Assembly (NCBI RefSeq): GCF_016587435.1
Contig: NZ_BNJJ01000014.1
Location: 124,001 to 188,000 of the forward strand
From: Dictyobacter formicarum
Lineage (GTDB): Bacteria > Chloroflexota > Ktedonobacteria > Ktedonobacterales > Ktedonobacteraceae
Reading direction: 5' to 3'
DNA length: 64,000 nt
Shown in pieces: positions 34,551 through 43,233 of the stretch. Both the position numbers and the translations under genes were made by a program. The notes under the pieces were generated by a model. The model had not been told where the DNA came from. It searched no databases and was given only the letters and a program-made list of their open reading frames with translations. The stretch's first letter is position 1. The number at the start of each line of letters is the position of its first letter.

Positions 34551-35393
34551 CTAGTCCCTACGGCGTGGATTTGACGTAGTTTCCTTGGGAAAACTGTAAC
34601 CCGTGTGTAATCCATCTGTACTTTTATACGTTTGAACACGCCTTAAAGTGGCAAGAAATAGAGTGGTTTTCGGATTTTTTTCCTTGCCTGACTGTTTATA
34701 ACGAAATTTTGAGTCCTGCGCCTTCTTGTGGGAAGTTGCTGACTCTCCTGTTTCTTCTATCGTAGTTTGTGCTTGCCCCGGTTTCATTTTTCTCAGGGTA
34801 CGTATCAGTAAGACGATCAGATAGATTGCAATGAGTAATAATAATGTCAGGATTGAAATCGTGGTGAGCAAATTGCCCACCGCTTCCCAACTGGCGCCAA
34901 AGGCAAAGCCGAGAATCAGGGGTGGAATGATGCCGAGGGCTTCGCCTGTGGCGTCGGCCAGCAAAAATTTGCGGTAAGGGTAGCGTTCAGCGCCGGCCAG
35001 AATATTGATGGTTCCTCCCAGGGCTGGCGCCAGGCAGCGGCTCAAGAAGACGGCCCAGCCGCCCCGGCTCTGAAAATATTCCTGAGAGCGGTTGATTACT
35101 TTCGGTGAGATGAAGCGAAAGCGTTTTTGCCGGGTCAACCAGGCAATGACGCGCGTGCCTACTTTACGGCCAATAAAATATCCGATGCTATCGCCACAGA
35201 CCGAGGCACTCAAAGCGATAATAAATAGCAGAAAAAGATTAAAATCTCCCAATGCAGCAAAGGCGCCGGTCGCCAACAACAAAAGCCCGATGGGTAAAGG
35301 GGCTCCCACAGCAGCCACGCATACACAAATCCACAAAACTGGATAGCCATACAACTGCAGCCAGCTAAGAATTAATGGCAGTAAAGTATTCAT
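34551..35393 (-). CDS. DedA-family membrane protein
   Basis: A 280-residue DedA (SNARE-associated/VTT domain) protein. The signatures are DSIGYFIGRKVGTR and LSRCLAPALGGTINILAGAERYPYRKF, the re-entrant loop with conserved Arg and Pro/Gly, and some five membrane segments ending near residue 210. Members scramble or flip lipids such as undecaprenyl phosphate or affect proton homeostasis. The last 70 residues are a polar tail. The ATG overlaps the stop of the upstream gene by one base (TAATG), so the two are translationally coupled. Confidence 0.88.
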   Translation of the reverse strand: MNTLLPLILSWLQLYGYPVLWICVCVAAVGAPLPIGLLLLATGAFAALGDFNLFLLFIIALSASVCGDSIGYFIGRKVGTRVIAWLTRQKRFRFISPKVINRSQEYFQSRGGWAVFLSRCLAPALGGTINILAGAERYPYRKFLLADATGEALGIIPPLILGFAFGASWEAVGNLLTTISILTLLLLIAIYLIVLLIRTLRKMKPGQAQTTIEETGESATSHKKAQDSKFRYKQSGKEKNPKTTLFLATLRRVQTYKSTDGLHTGYSFPKETTSNPRRRD

Positions 35394-35827
35394 TAAATAG
35401 TTATGCTCCCCCCTCCGTGCACCGCTGGTGTTGGATATGGTTTAAAGGGGTGCGATTTGCGGTACTTTAGAATAGTCACCTGGAGTGTATGAATGATGAC
35501 ATCAGGGGACTGTTTGCGTTGGAGAGCAATGGTCTGCAAAGTGCTATGGCGTGTAACTGTATCATTTTTCAACTTCAAGGCTGAATACAGTATGCTATCT
35601 GGTACTCGATAAACATGAGCCACATAAGGAATTGTCATCCACTGACGAATGAGATGCACATCACCCTCATGCGCCATTATCTGATGCTGATGAACATTCT
35701 GCACTGCATCAATGGTCGCATTTGTCGCAATGACAGTCGCCCCTAATGATAAAATCAGAAAGAAGCTAATAATGATAAAGCGTCGTTGCATTGATTGTTT
35801 TGGCACTATACGTGTTTGCATATCCAT
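35393..35827 (-). CDS. Membrane-anchored protein coupled to DedA
   Basis: A protein of about 144 residues with a basic N-terminus, one transmembrane anchor (RRFIIISFFLILSLGATVIA) and an external domain of about 110 residues rich in His and hydrophobic residues (VHQHQIMAHEGDVHLIRQW). The family is not recognised. The start is uncertain: 35827 is chosen, since the longer frame to 35899 has no ribosome site either. Its stop overlaps the DedA start codon (TAATG), which argues that it is a real gene with a linked function. Confidence 0.6.
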   Translation of the reverse strand: MDMQTRIVPKQSMQRRFIIISFFLILSLGATVIATNATIDAVQNVHQHQIMAHEGDVHLIRQWMTIPYVAHVYRVPDSILYSALKLKNDTVTRHSTLQTIALQRKQSPDVIIHTLQVTILKYRKSHPFKPYPTPAVHGGGSITI

Positions 35828-35964
35828 ATTACGAATAAATTGACCATAAGGGTTAAACTTATGGGAACGCTTTGCGTCGACGGGACAAATCGGGCGCAAG
35901 GCACGAACCTACGTCTCTCCCCCCTCAATTGGCTACCGCAGGTGGCCAGTTGAAAAAAACTCTC

Positions 35965-35993
35965 TTGACGAGATACCATCTATTCTCTAGAAT
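35965..35993 (+). promoter_or_regulatory. Promoter of dut implying a leaderless transcript
   Basis: TTGACG and TAGAAT are separated by 17 bases. The -10 element ends seven bases before the ATG at 36001, so transcription should begin at or next to the start codon. No Shine-Dalgarno sequence is present. Confidence 0.65.
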
Positions 35994-36000
35994 AACTTAT

Positions 36001-36450
36001 ATGGATGACTCTGCACAACCTCTAGAGGTTAATATTAAACGAGTTGATACAGAATTGCCGTTGCCCACCTATGCAACGGCAGGATCGGTAGGCTTTGATC
36101 TGCTCAGCCGGGAAACTACTGAGGTCGCGCCACGTTCACTGGCACTGATCCCTAGTAATCTGATTGTGCAGACCCCTCCCGGATATATGTTGCTGTTAAC
36201 TATGCGTAGCAGCACCGCCCGTCGCAAAGGGTTATTGATGCCCAATGGCGTGGGTGTAATCGACCAGGATTATTGCGGTGAAAGCGACGAACTGCTGGTA
36301 TCGGTTTACAACTTTCGGGATGAGCCAGTAACCGTGTTGCGCGGTGAGCGTATCGCGCAAGGTATTTTTATTCCGGTTGGACGCTTTGCTTGGAATGAAG
36401 TGGAACAGGTTGGGAGTGCCAGGGGAGGCTTCGGAAGCACGGGGGACTAA
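36001..36450 (+). CDS. dut: dUTP diphosphatase
   Basis: A 149-residue trimeric-type dUTPase that hydrolyses dUTP to dUMP, limiting uracil incorporation and supplying thymidylate synthesis. All five motifs are visible in order: AGSVGFDLLS, MRSSTARRKGL, GVIDQDYCGE with the catalytic Asp, RIAQGIFIPV, and RGGFGSTG at the flexible C-terminus. The start at 36001 is supported by a promoter whose -10 box ends seven bases upstream. The dnaJ-like gene starts three bases after the stop, so the two form an operon. Confidence 0.93.
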   Translation: MDDSAQPLEVNIKRVDTELPLPTYATAGSVGFDLLSRETTEVAPRSLALIPSNLIVQTPPGYMLLLTMRSSTARRKGLLMPNGVGVIDQDYCGESDELLVSVYNFRDEPVTVLRGERIAQGIFIPVGRFAWNEVEQVGSARGGFGSTGD

Positions 36451-36453
36451 ATT

Positions 36454-36807
36454 ATGGCTCTACCAGACTATTACGCCATCCTTGAAGTGCCTTCTACGGC
36501 GCGACTTGAAGATATCAAGCAGTCATATCGGCGCCTGGCGCGCTTGTATCATCCTGATATCAATCGCAATGCCGAGGATCGGTACATTAAACTGATCAAT
36601 GAAGCGTATGCCGTTCTCAGCGACCCTACCCGGCGCATGGCTTATGATATTCAGCGTCTGGAAACTATGAAACGTGATGTTTTGCTCAACTTTATTCTGC
36701 AGCAGCGTGAACAGGCCAGGCACAGGAAACAGCAGCCGCGCATGACCTGGAAAGAAGGGGCCATCGGCTTCGTGCGCGAACTTAAAAAGGGGATGCGAGA
36801 CAATTAA
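36454..36807 (+). CDS. J-domain protein
   Basis: A 117-residue protein with an N-terminal J domain ([23 protein letters not shown] at about residues 33-35, [18 protein letters not shown]) and a basic helical tail, without the Gly/Phe, zinc-finger or C-terminal substrate domains of full DnaJ. Such class C J-proteins stimulate the ATPase of DnaK on specific clients. It is three bases downstream of dut and surely co-transcribed. A 19-bp palindrome beginning before its stop codon ends the operon. Confidence 0.9.
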   Translation: MALPDYYAILEVPSTARLEDIKQSYRRLARLYHPDINRNAEDRYIKLINEAYAVLSDPTRRMAYDIQRLETMKRDVLLNFILQQREQARHRKQQPRMTWKEGAIGFVRELKKGMRDN

Positions 36808-36843
36808 AAGGGCTTGATGTCAAATCAAGCCCTTTTAATTGTC
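36799..36843. terminator. 19-bp palindrome ending the dut operon
   Basis: Arms 36799-36817 and 36825-36843 pair perfectly with a 7-base loop. The stem includes the TAA stop of the J-domain gene. The convergent small gene ends at 36853. The A/T-rich outer part gives a T tract in both directions, so it probably works both ways. Confidence 0.8.
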
Positions 36844-36852
36844 TATTTGTGC

Positions 36853-36966
36853 CTATTTTTTGTTTTCTTCCTGGCGCGCTTGCAGGAATGAGAGTACGAG
36901 TGAGCCAACCAGGACTCCGACCAGTACGATTTCCATCGTACTAAATGTCTTCTTTTTCTTCTGCAT
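36853..36966 (-). CDS. 37-residue single-TM membrane peptide
   Basis: A short open frame with start MQKKKKTFST, one hydrophobic helix (MEIVLVGVLVGSLVLSFL, about residues 11-28) and a polar end (QARQEENKK). GAGGAAG precedes the ATG at a good distance, and it is convergent with the J-domain gene across a terminator. Lys-rich start, single helix and charged tail are typical of bacterial small membrane proteins, but no family is recognised. It could be an accessory subunit of a membrane complex. Confidence 0.6.
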   Translation of the reverse strand: MQKKKKTFSTMEIVLVGVLVGSLVLSFLQARQEENKK

Positions 36967-37026
36967 TTTTTTCTTCTTCCTCGCTTAAAAAGCGATGCCT
37001 ATCTGCCGCTCAAAATGTGCTGGCTT

Positions 37027-37110
37027 GGAGGCGTTGACGCCTCCAATCATTTTTCTATGGTGTGTGTTGCATGGATGGTGCCCGGCACCATCCATGCAAC
37101 ACACACCATA
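37027..37110. repeat. Modular hairpin repeat, copy 4
   Basis: The palindromic module GGAGGCGTTGACGCCTCC (37027-37044) is followed by a T-rich tract and a perfect 27-bp hairpin (37056-37082 / 37084-37110) with a single-base loop. The apex is GGTGCC-c-GGCACC. Module order equals copies 2, 3 and 5. Confidence 0.75.
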
Positions 37111-37195
37111 AATTTTTAAGCATCGGCGTGTATGTGCCAGGCTTGCCATGGCTTATTGCGAAAGCACGAATAGCAACGGTTGGTAAACAATTACT

Positions 37196-38731
37196 TTATT
37201 GTATTTTAACCCATAGGGAACTATCCTTGCCATAGCTATGTACTTTGCGGAAGTGTGCGGGTATCCAGTCGCGGAAGGCTTGTAGTCTGCTATTTGTCAG
37301 GCGCCCTGTATAGAATAGGATGGCCTGTACTTTGGGCTGCGATGCCTGCTGGATCAGCTGGTCGCTGGTTAGATAATTGGTGTTGATGCGGACACTGGAT
37401 GTGTCCACCAGTTCCGGTGGCGTGTTGCGTCCAGCCAGGCCAGTAACGAATTGCCCGTCGGTAATTACAAGTTGATCGGGTGATACGACCTGCTGCAGGT
37501 CATGAGCGGTACGCAGCGTGCCCTGAGTGGCCGCCGACGTTGCCTGTGTCTGCAAATGGCGATAATTGAGCTGGATTGTTCTGGCCCCGAAGCCAATGCT
37601 GATCAGCACGAGCAGCAGGCAGCCGGCTGTGAGCAGCGCGGAAGGTTGACGCCACTGCTGACCGTTCAGGGGCAGAGGTCCCAGTCCCATGCAGGTCAAA
37701 GCGACCAGCGCAGGTATCACTATCACAAAATGATGGTCAAACAGCGGCTCTTGCTGCCAGAGCAAAATTGCGCAGGCCAGCGCCCAGCCCAGTAGCGGTA
37801 CGACGCGCCAATCTTTCCTCACAAGGGCGACGATACTGCCATAAAGGGCGGCAATACCCAGGGGAGCAATAAAGAAGCGCACAACCTTGCCGGTGTTGCT
37901 TACATGGCCAGTGACCTCGCTCGCCGCGGTATGGAAGCTGATCACGCCCGACCAGAAATCTCCTAGCCGGTTCAGATAAGGCAGCATGATCAATAATGTT
38001 GCTATGACCATGACGGCGATGCCGATAAGCAGCGAGCGGCTGGCCTGCCAGCGCATTCCTGTTGCCTGCTGCCGGATGCGCCAGAGATGGGCCAGGGCCA
38101 GCAGACAGACTGGTACCAGCGTGGCCAGTGCGAAGAGTTTGCTGAAGACACTTAAGGTCAGTGTAAGCGTACAGAGGGCCGCGTAGAGGTCACCACGCCA
38201 GCCAGAGGGTTTAAGCCACCAGAGGTAGGCAAAGGCCACTGCCAGGATCGAGAAGGCTACCTGGGGCCCTTCTGCCTGAATGGTTTGTGAGGCCGAAAGG
38301 TAGAGCGGTGCCAGCAGCAATAATGGCAGGGCAATAAAAGCTCCGATCCAGCCACGCAAAGCATAGCCCAGCAGAAATACTCCCACCAGACCCAGCAGCG
38401 ACACCAGGACAATACCCAGCCGGGCCGCCCACAGGGTCTGACCAAACAGCAGGTAGGTAGGGAAGATAGAGAGGATGAACATTGGTGGCTGCGAATAGAA
38501 CGTGGGATGGTACAGCGCCGAGCCAGCTGCCAGTGAGCGCAATGTCTGCCAGTAAACTCCCTCATCATATGAGTCCCGGTCAAAGGGCACACCCAGAGTA
38601 TACAGGCGCATCAACAGTCCAATGATCAATAGCACAAGCAGGGCGCCGCCGATCAAAAGTAACTTTTTCCTGGTCATGGGCGTGGAAGTATGTTCATGTG
38701 TACTGGTCGCATTTGAGAGAACTGTATTCAT
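37196..38731 (-). CDS. Integral-membrane glycosyltransferase, GT39/ArnT-like
   Basis: A 511-residue polytopic membrane protein of the GT-C fold. After the first helix (LLLIGGALLVLLIIGLLM) comes the catalytic-loop motif DRDSYDEGVYWQT with the conserved acidic residues, then TFYSQPPMF and about ten further helices, and a C-terminal external domain of about 120 residues. Such enzymes move sugars from polyprenyl-phosphate donors onto proteins, lipids or glycans outside the cytoplasm. The start at 38731 has GGAGATAGG upstream and precedes the first helix; the frame to 38803 is not supported. The acceptor is unknown. Confidence 0.85.
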   Translation of the reverse strand: MNTVLSNATSTHEHTSTPMTRKKLLLIGGALLVLLIIGLLMRLYTLGVPFDRDSYDEGVYWQTLRSLAAGSALYHPTFYSQPPMFILSIFPTYLLFGQTLWAARLGIVLVSLLGLVGVFLLGYALRGWIGAFIALPLLLLAPLYLSASQTIQAEGPQVAFSILAVAFAYLWWLKPSGWRGDLYAALCTLTLTLSVFSKLFALATLVPVCLLALAHLWRIRQQATGMRWQASRSLLIGIAVMVIATLLIMLPYLNRLGDFWSGVISFHTAASEVTGHVSNTGKVVRFFIAPLGIAALYGSIVALVRKDWRVVPLLGWALACAILLWQQEPLFDHHFVIVIPALVALTCMGLGPLPLNGQQWRQPSALLTAGCLLLVLISIGFGARTIQLNYRHLQTQATSAATQGTLRTAHDLQQVVSPDQLVITDGQFVTGLAGRNTPPELVDTSSVRINTNYLTSDQLIQQASQPKVQAILFYTGRLTNSRLQAFRDWIPAHFRKVHSYGKDSSLWVKIQ

Positions 38732-38851
38732 GAATGTCGCACCTATCTCCTCTATGATGGGGAAATTACTAATAATCTTTGACAACAGTAGCAAATAACC
38801 CAAAATTATTCAAGTAATCACGACTTTAAGCTATCTATTTTACCTACACAC

Positions 38852-38883
38852 AAAAAACGAGGTTCCCTTACCCGGGAACCTCG
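38852..38883 (-). terminator. Intrinsic terminator of the FtsH-like gene
   Basis: A 10-bp perfect stem (CGAGGTTCCC / GGGAACCTCG on either strand) with a 6-base loop, followed on the minus strand by a six-T tract. Confidence 0.88.
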
Positions 38884-38909
38884 TGGCTAATTATGATTGA
38901 CTTTACACT

Positions 38910-40850
38910 TTACAGATCCAGATTATCTGTATAGCCCAGGGGTGGTAGGTGCACCCCATCTACGTTGATATTCAGACTCATATTGTTGATCGGGGGACTG
39001 GCTATCGATTCGCTGCTGTGCCCATGGCCATTGCTATAGGTCTCATGACCATTATCATGATCGTTGCCGTTGCCATTCCAACTTGAGCCTGCCTCCAGCA
39101 AGGGGGTAAGCTCCTTGAAAATGTTTTTCGAGGCTTGACGAGCATCGGCATTGTCGATCAACTCTTTGATCTCCTCCGCCACCAACTCATCCTTTTCGAT
39201 CAATGCCTCCGAGACCGCGATGACCGCCTCACTATGCTCAATAAAAAGCTGCTTGACCGCATTTAACTGAGATTGCAGTAGCGCCTCAACCCGATCCGCA
39301 AAACGTGGTACCGCTCCCAGAGCATTTCCCGCATCCCCAAAGGCCAGGAAGGACGTGATGGTATTATCCATGCCATAGGCACCGATATAGAAAGCTGCAC
39401 GAGCTGTGGCATGCGCAAAATCACCAGTAACGCCATTCAATTTTGTGTTCAAGAATAATTCTTCCGCGGCGCGTGAAGCCAGCGAAACCTGGATATCGGC
39501 CAGGACATCTTCACGGTTATGCGTTACAACGCTTTCTTTTGGACGTGGATGGGCGAAGGCAGCAGCCCCTTCAACATCTCCACGCATATGGATGGTGACA
39601 TAGGCTGGGAAGTAACGCTCCATCAGATAGTAGCTGGCAACGGTATGGCCGGCTTCATGATAGGCCAGGCGGCGTCGTTCAATTTCTGTGAGCTCGCTGA
39701 TCTGGCGCAGGCCATATTCATGAACATCCTGGGCCTCGGTGAGGTCCTTATAGGTCACCTTTGTGCGTCCGGCGAAGTGGGCGATGATCACTGCCTCGTT
39801 GACAACGTGCTTGATGGCAACAGGTGTATAGTTGACGAAACGGGCCGAGAGGGCTGTGATAGAGATGTTGTCAACATGCTCGACTTTGTTGAGATAGTAT
39901 TCGATCACTTCGGGCCGATATTTGTCGGTGGGTGGAGCGACGTTGATCTGACGATCAAAGCGGCCGGGGCGCAGCAGGGCGCGATCCAACGCATCGGGAA
40001 GGTTGGTGGCTCCGATGGTCAGGACGGGTTGATGCTGCGCTCGACCGTGGTAGAGGCCCAGCGTGCGCAGAATCTTCTTGAACCAGCCGGTCTCGATGTT
40101 GGGTGGGTCCATCTCCATCAGCAGCTGGTTAAGGCCGCCAGTGCCGCCGCCCATCATGCCACCCATCATGCCACCCATCATGCCCATACCGCCGTTATTG
40201 CCACGCGAGCCACCGATGGCATCGATCTCATCCATAAAGACGACGCAGCCGCCGTATTCGCGGGCCAGACGGCGAGCTTTGCGATAGAGATTGCTGATCA
40301 TCAGGACATCGATACCGATGAACATGGCGCGGAAACTGGCGGCACTGGCATAGGCGAAGGGGACGCCGGCCTCGGTGCTCATACACTGCGCCAGGTAACT
40401 CTTACCGGTTCCGGGAGGTCCTGAAAGAAGGAGACCACGGACGGGATTACCGCCCATTTCCTGAAATTCTTTCACGCCGCGCAGCAGGGCCACAATACGG
40501 CGGGCAGCTTCTAAGACCTCAGGATTGCCTTTGTAGTCGTCAAAGGTGACGCCAGTCTCGCCAGGCATGACCCAATAGAGGCGCGGACGAGCCAGGAACC
40601 AGAAGAGGGCCACAAACTGGATTAAGACATAACAGATCGCGAATGTAATCTGGATGATACCGCTCAGGGCTGTACCACCATCCAGGCCAGCGATAGTGAC
40701 GCCAGAAGTAAAGAACCAGATGGCGAAAATACTCAGGGCAATCCACCACCAGGCTCGTCGAATAAAGCGTCCAAACTGATCTATACCCAGATCAATGGAC
40801 TTATCAAGGTCGCTACGCGGCCGCTTGGTTCTGGTTGTATTTGTTGACAC
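38910..40850 (-). CDS. FtsH-like AAA+ zinc metalloprotease without periplasmic domain
   Basis: A 646-residue membrane protease. Two close transmembrane helices (about 34-52 and 61-86) replace the usual pair separated by an external domain. The ATPase has GPPGTGKSYLAQ, pore loop MFIGID, Walker B VVFMDEIDAIGGSRG, then an inserted Met/Gly loop (about 20 residues of GGMMGG repeats) before LNQLLMEMD, and second-region LLRPGRFDRQ. The peptidase has HEAGHTV and a later Asp (VTGDFAHA) as zinc ligands. The C-terminal 60 residues are Asn/His/Gly-rich. It is probably a divergent FtsH paralogue for membrane protein quality control rather than the housekeeping copy. Confidence 0.88.
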   Translation of the reverse strand: MSTNTTRTKRPRSDLDKSIDLGIDQFGRFIRRAWWWIALSIFAIWFFTSGVTIAGLDGGTALSGIIQITFAICYVLIQFVALFWFLARPRLYWVMPGETGVTFDDYKGNPEVLEAARRIVALLRGVKEFQEMGGNPVRGLLLSGPPGTGKSYLAQCMSTEAGVPFAYASAASFRAMFIGIDVLMISNLYRKARRLAREYGGCVVFMDEIDAIGGSRGNNGGMGMMGGMMGGMMGGGTGGLNQLLMEMDPPNIETGWFKKILRTLGLYHGRAQHQPVLTIGATNLPDALDRALLRPGRFDRQINVAPPTDKYRPEVIEYYLNKVEHVDNISITALSARFVNYTPVAIKHVVNEAVIIAHFAGRTKVTYKDLTEAQDVHEYGLRQISELTEIERRRLAYHEAGHTVASYYLMERYFPAYVTIHMRGDVEGAAAFAHPRPKESVVTHNREDVLADIQVSLASRAAEELFLNTKLNGVTGDFAHATARAAFYIGAYGMDNTITSFLAFGDAGNALGAVPRFADRVEALLQSQLNAVKQLFIEHSEAVIAVSEALIEKDELVAEEIKELIDNADARQASKNIFKELTPLLEAGSSWNGNGNDHDNGHETYSNGHGHSSESIASPPINNMSLNINVDGVHLPPLGYTDNLDL

Positions 40851-40968
40851 TGTATCTATCCCTTCAGCACACTGTATGCATTAACAGGGTGTTTTATTGG
40901 TTAGGTATCGGTCGTTCGCGCTACGAGAATATTTTAGCGAAATGTTGTTAATTATTGTAGTGGAAGTA

Positions 40969-41655
40969 TCAGGCTGTTCGCCCCGATACATAATCAATCA
41001 GGAAAATGTGGCCAGTTGGCATGGTCGTAAAATGCCAGAGCACAATGCTATTGCTACTACTGGTGGTTGAACTGGTACTGGTTGAGGACATGTCCACTTC
41101 GATAAAGATATCCAGCATACCATCTGGGGCTTTGTTTAGACCGGTGACGCTGATACCTGTCCACTTCACCTGGGCATATTTCTCGCTGAACTGTAAAACA
41201 TACAAAGCACTATCTGGCGGCCTGGTTGATGCACCCATTGATTTTTGGATGTTCAGCATCGTATTGAGGTCGCCCGAGCGTAGGGCCAGCAGCCAGTTCT
41301 GGACATCAGGGCTGATCTGTGTATTCTGTTGTACAGATTGTTGCACTGCGGCCGAGGAATCTGAGCTGAACGGTGTCTGCCCGGTTAATAGATAGTTGGT
41401 GCCGAAAATGCTTGCCAGAACGAGCAAAATGGCCAGGAGGGTCACAAGTTTATGCGAGCGCATCCAGCGAATCGTATAGTAGAGCAACTTAAAGATGGGA
41501 CGCAAGATCGCTTTGATCGCCCTGGCCAGGGGTGCCTGGCCCATTCTTCTGCGCGCCGGCGTCAGCGCAACTTTAGGTGGTGCGGCCGCGTTCTGTTCAG
41601 TCGTGTTCGGTGATGGAACAACCTGCGTAGGCGGCTGAGTCGGTGCTGGTATCAT
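40969..41655 (-). CDS. Single-pass membrane protein, unknown external domain
   Basis: A 228-residue protein: Pro/Thr/Asn-rich N-terminus, a basic amphipathic stretch (about 30-68), one transmembrane helix (KLVTLLAILLVLASIFGTNY) and a C-terminal domain of about 130 residues with a Ser/Thr-rich loop (SSTSTSSTTSSS). The external part alternates strands and helices as in NTF2-like or SnoaL-like domains, but this is a guess. It lies 118 bases upstream of the FtsH-like gene on the same strand and could be co-transcribed with it. Confidence 0.65.
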   Translation of the reverse strand: MIPAPTQPPTQVVPSPNTTEQNAAAPPKVALTPARRRMGQAPLARAIKAILRPIFKLLYYTIRWMRSHKLVTLLAILLVLASIFGTNYLLTGQTPFSSDSSAAVQQSVQQNTQISPDVQNWLLALRSGDLNTMLNIQKSMGASTRPPDSALYVLQFSEKYAQVKWTGISVTGLNKAPDGMLDIFIEVDMSSTSTSSTTSSSNSIVLWHFTTMPTGHIFLIDYVSGRTA

Positions 41656-42021
41656 AGATAGCTTATCTCAACTTTCTGGCACAGAAGCAAACTATCGAGT
41701 ACGAACTATACAACGTGTATCATCGTAAGAGAGCAACATATGCTGGTTGCGCTGGACGGCTTTTGATTACCAACCCTATAATATGGGTTCATTGTAGTAC
41801 CATACATTATATCTTAGCATTTATCAAGACATTCCACTGTGCTTATGTAAGCTATAGTTAGTATTTACTCCCTGCCTGCTTACATTTGTTAACAAACTGA
41901 AGAAATGTGATGATATTAGGATGTGCCAGCGGGACGTTTTTGATATAATATATGTACACTGTTTATAATCGACCCTGAGTCCCTGGAATTGCAGGTAGAG
42001 CAGCATTGTAGGAGAAAGTAG
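41656..42021 (+). promoter_or_regulatory. Spacer with extended -10 promoter
   Basis: An extended -10 element, TGATATAAT (41941-41949), lies about 75 bases before the next gene; no good -35 is present, as expected for extended -10 promoters. Nothing else is seen in this spacer between divergent genes. Confidence 0.4.
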
Positions 42022-43233
42022 GTGAGCGCGTCCATGGACGGCAATAGTAAAAAACAGGAAGAATCGGGGCCATATATCTGGTTACGTTATGCGTCCCAAT
42101 ATACAAAAGATGGCCGTACCCATACCGTTGAGATGAGTGTTCCTGTGCCTCTCGGCGCCAGTGCAGAAGAGCGGGAACAGCTATTTAATGAGGCTGAGGC
42201 TGGCATGCAGCAGCTGGCGACACATATGGATCAACGTTCGCCACAAGGGGCGGCGCGTGCTCAAATGGCGCGATCTACTCCTCAACCGCAGGCCAAGACC
42301 AAACCTGCGCCTGCTCAACCCACTGTCAATTCACGGGTAAATACGCCGGGCAATCGCCCGGCCGCCATGGCTGCTCCCCCGACCGCCACGCAACCGAACG
42401 AGGGACGCGGTGGCGCGCAAGCTGAGCCGCAGACCGGGCGCAGTGGCGAGACTATGCGCACAGGCAATCTGACCGTTCCGGGCGGTGAACCAGGTAGCAA
42501 TATGCCGCTGCCTCAATTTATCCATTATATAAAAGAAAATATGGATCTGACCCCCAAGCAGGCGATGGAGTTACTCAATGTGCGCTCCCTGACTACTGGC
42601 ATTAATCTGCGCGAGGCCCTGGAGCAACTCAAAGAGATCGTTGGCCAGAGTGGTCCGGCACCTACTTCTCTGCCGAAGCGGAGCGAGAGCGACAACACCA
42701 CCCGCCCTGATTACGGGCAGAGTGAGCCCGATCCCATTCGTCCTCAATCCTCGGGACAACTGCCGCGCATTGGACGGGGGGACCGTGATTCATCGATTAT
42801 CGAGATGCGTGTGCCTCGGTCAGGGGCTGGTTTTGTGGAAGAAATCGGTCCTGAGGATCTGGAGGACGGGCCGGGACTCGATGAAGATCTGGAGGAACTG
42901 GAAGATTTACCCGTGTCTCCGGATGAATTTAGCGAGCAGGAGCTAGAGCGCGCCCGCACCAAAATTAGCTCTTTGCGTGAATCACAGGGCGCTACCACCG
43001 CCAGCCCACAGCGCCTGCAGGTGTTGAGCAATGTCGTACTCTCGCAGATCTCTGACGATCAATTGCGTGAGTTGATTGAGGGGGTCTGGAATATTACAGT
43101 GACCAAGAAGTTGAAAGTTGACCAGGTAGAAGCGTTGATCTCCTGGGCGAAGCTGGAAGATGATTTTATTGAACAGGTAGAAGCTGTTCTGGCAGTGCTA
43201 GAGGAGGAACGCTATGCGCGTGGTAACCGGTGA
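42022..43233 (+). CDS. Hypothetical protein with disordered centre, upstream of rsmD
   Basis: A 403-residue protein of unknown function. A short N-terminal domain (PYIWLRYASQYTKDGRTHTVEMSVPVP, about 17-70) could be a small beta fold. A long Pro/Gln/Thr-rich disordered stretch (75-165) follows, then a helical segment (DLTPKQAMELLNVRSLTTGI), an acidic region (GPEDLEDGPGLDEDLEELED) and a C-terminal helical domain (QISDDQLRELIEGVWNI to the end). The start is GTG 42022 with AGGAG upstream; ATG 42034 is an alternative. It overlaps rsmD by 20 bases, so the two are coupled. Confidence 0.7.
   Translation: MSASMDGNSKKQEESGPYIWLRYASQYTKDGRTHTVEMSVPVPLGASAEEREQLFNEAEAGMQQLATHMDQRSPQGAARAQMARSTPQPQAKTKPAPAQPTVNSRVNTPGNRPAAMAAPPTATQPNEGRGGAQAEPQTGRSGETMRTGNLTVPGGEPGSNMPLPQFIHYIKENMDLTPKQAMELLNVRSLTTGINLREALEQLKEIVGQSGPAPTSLPKRSESDNTTRPDYGQSEPDPIRPQSSGQLPRIGRGDRDSSIIEMRVPRSGAGFVEEIGPEDLEDGPGLDEDLEELEDLPVSPDEFSEQELERARTKISSLRESQGATTASPQRLQVLSNVVLSQISDDQLRELIEGVWNITVTKKLKVDQVEALISWAKLEDDFIEQVEAVLAVLEEERYARGNR

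Noticed and set aside
39519..40424. 301-codon plus-strand frame inside the FtsH-like gene
   Set aside because: It is a shadow of the opposite strand; the minus-strand protein has complete AAA and zinc motifs.
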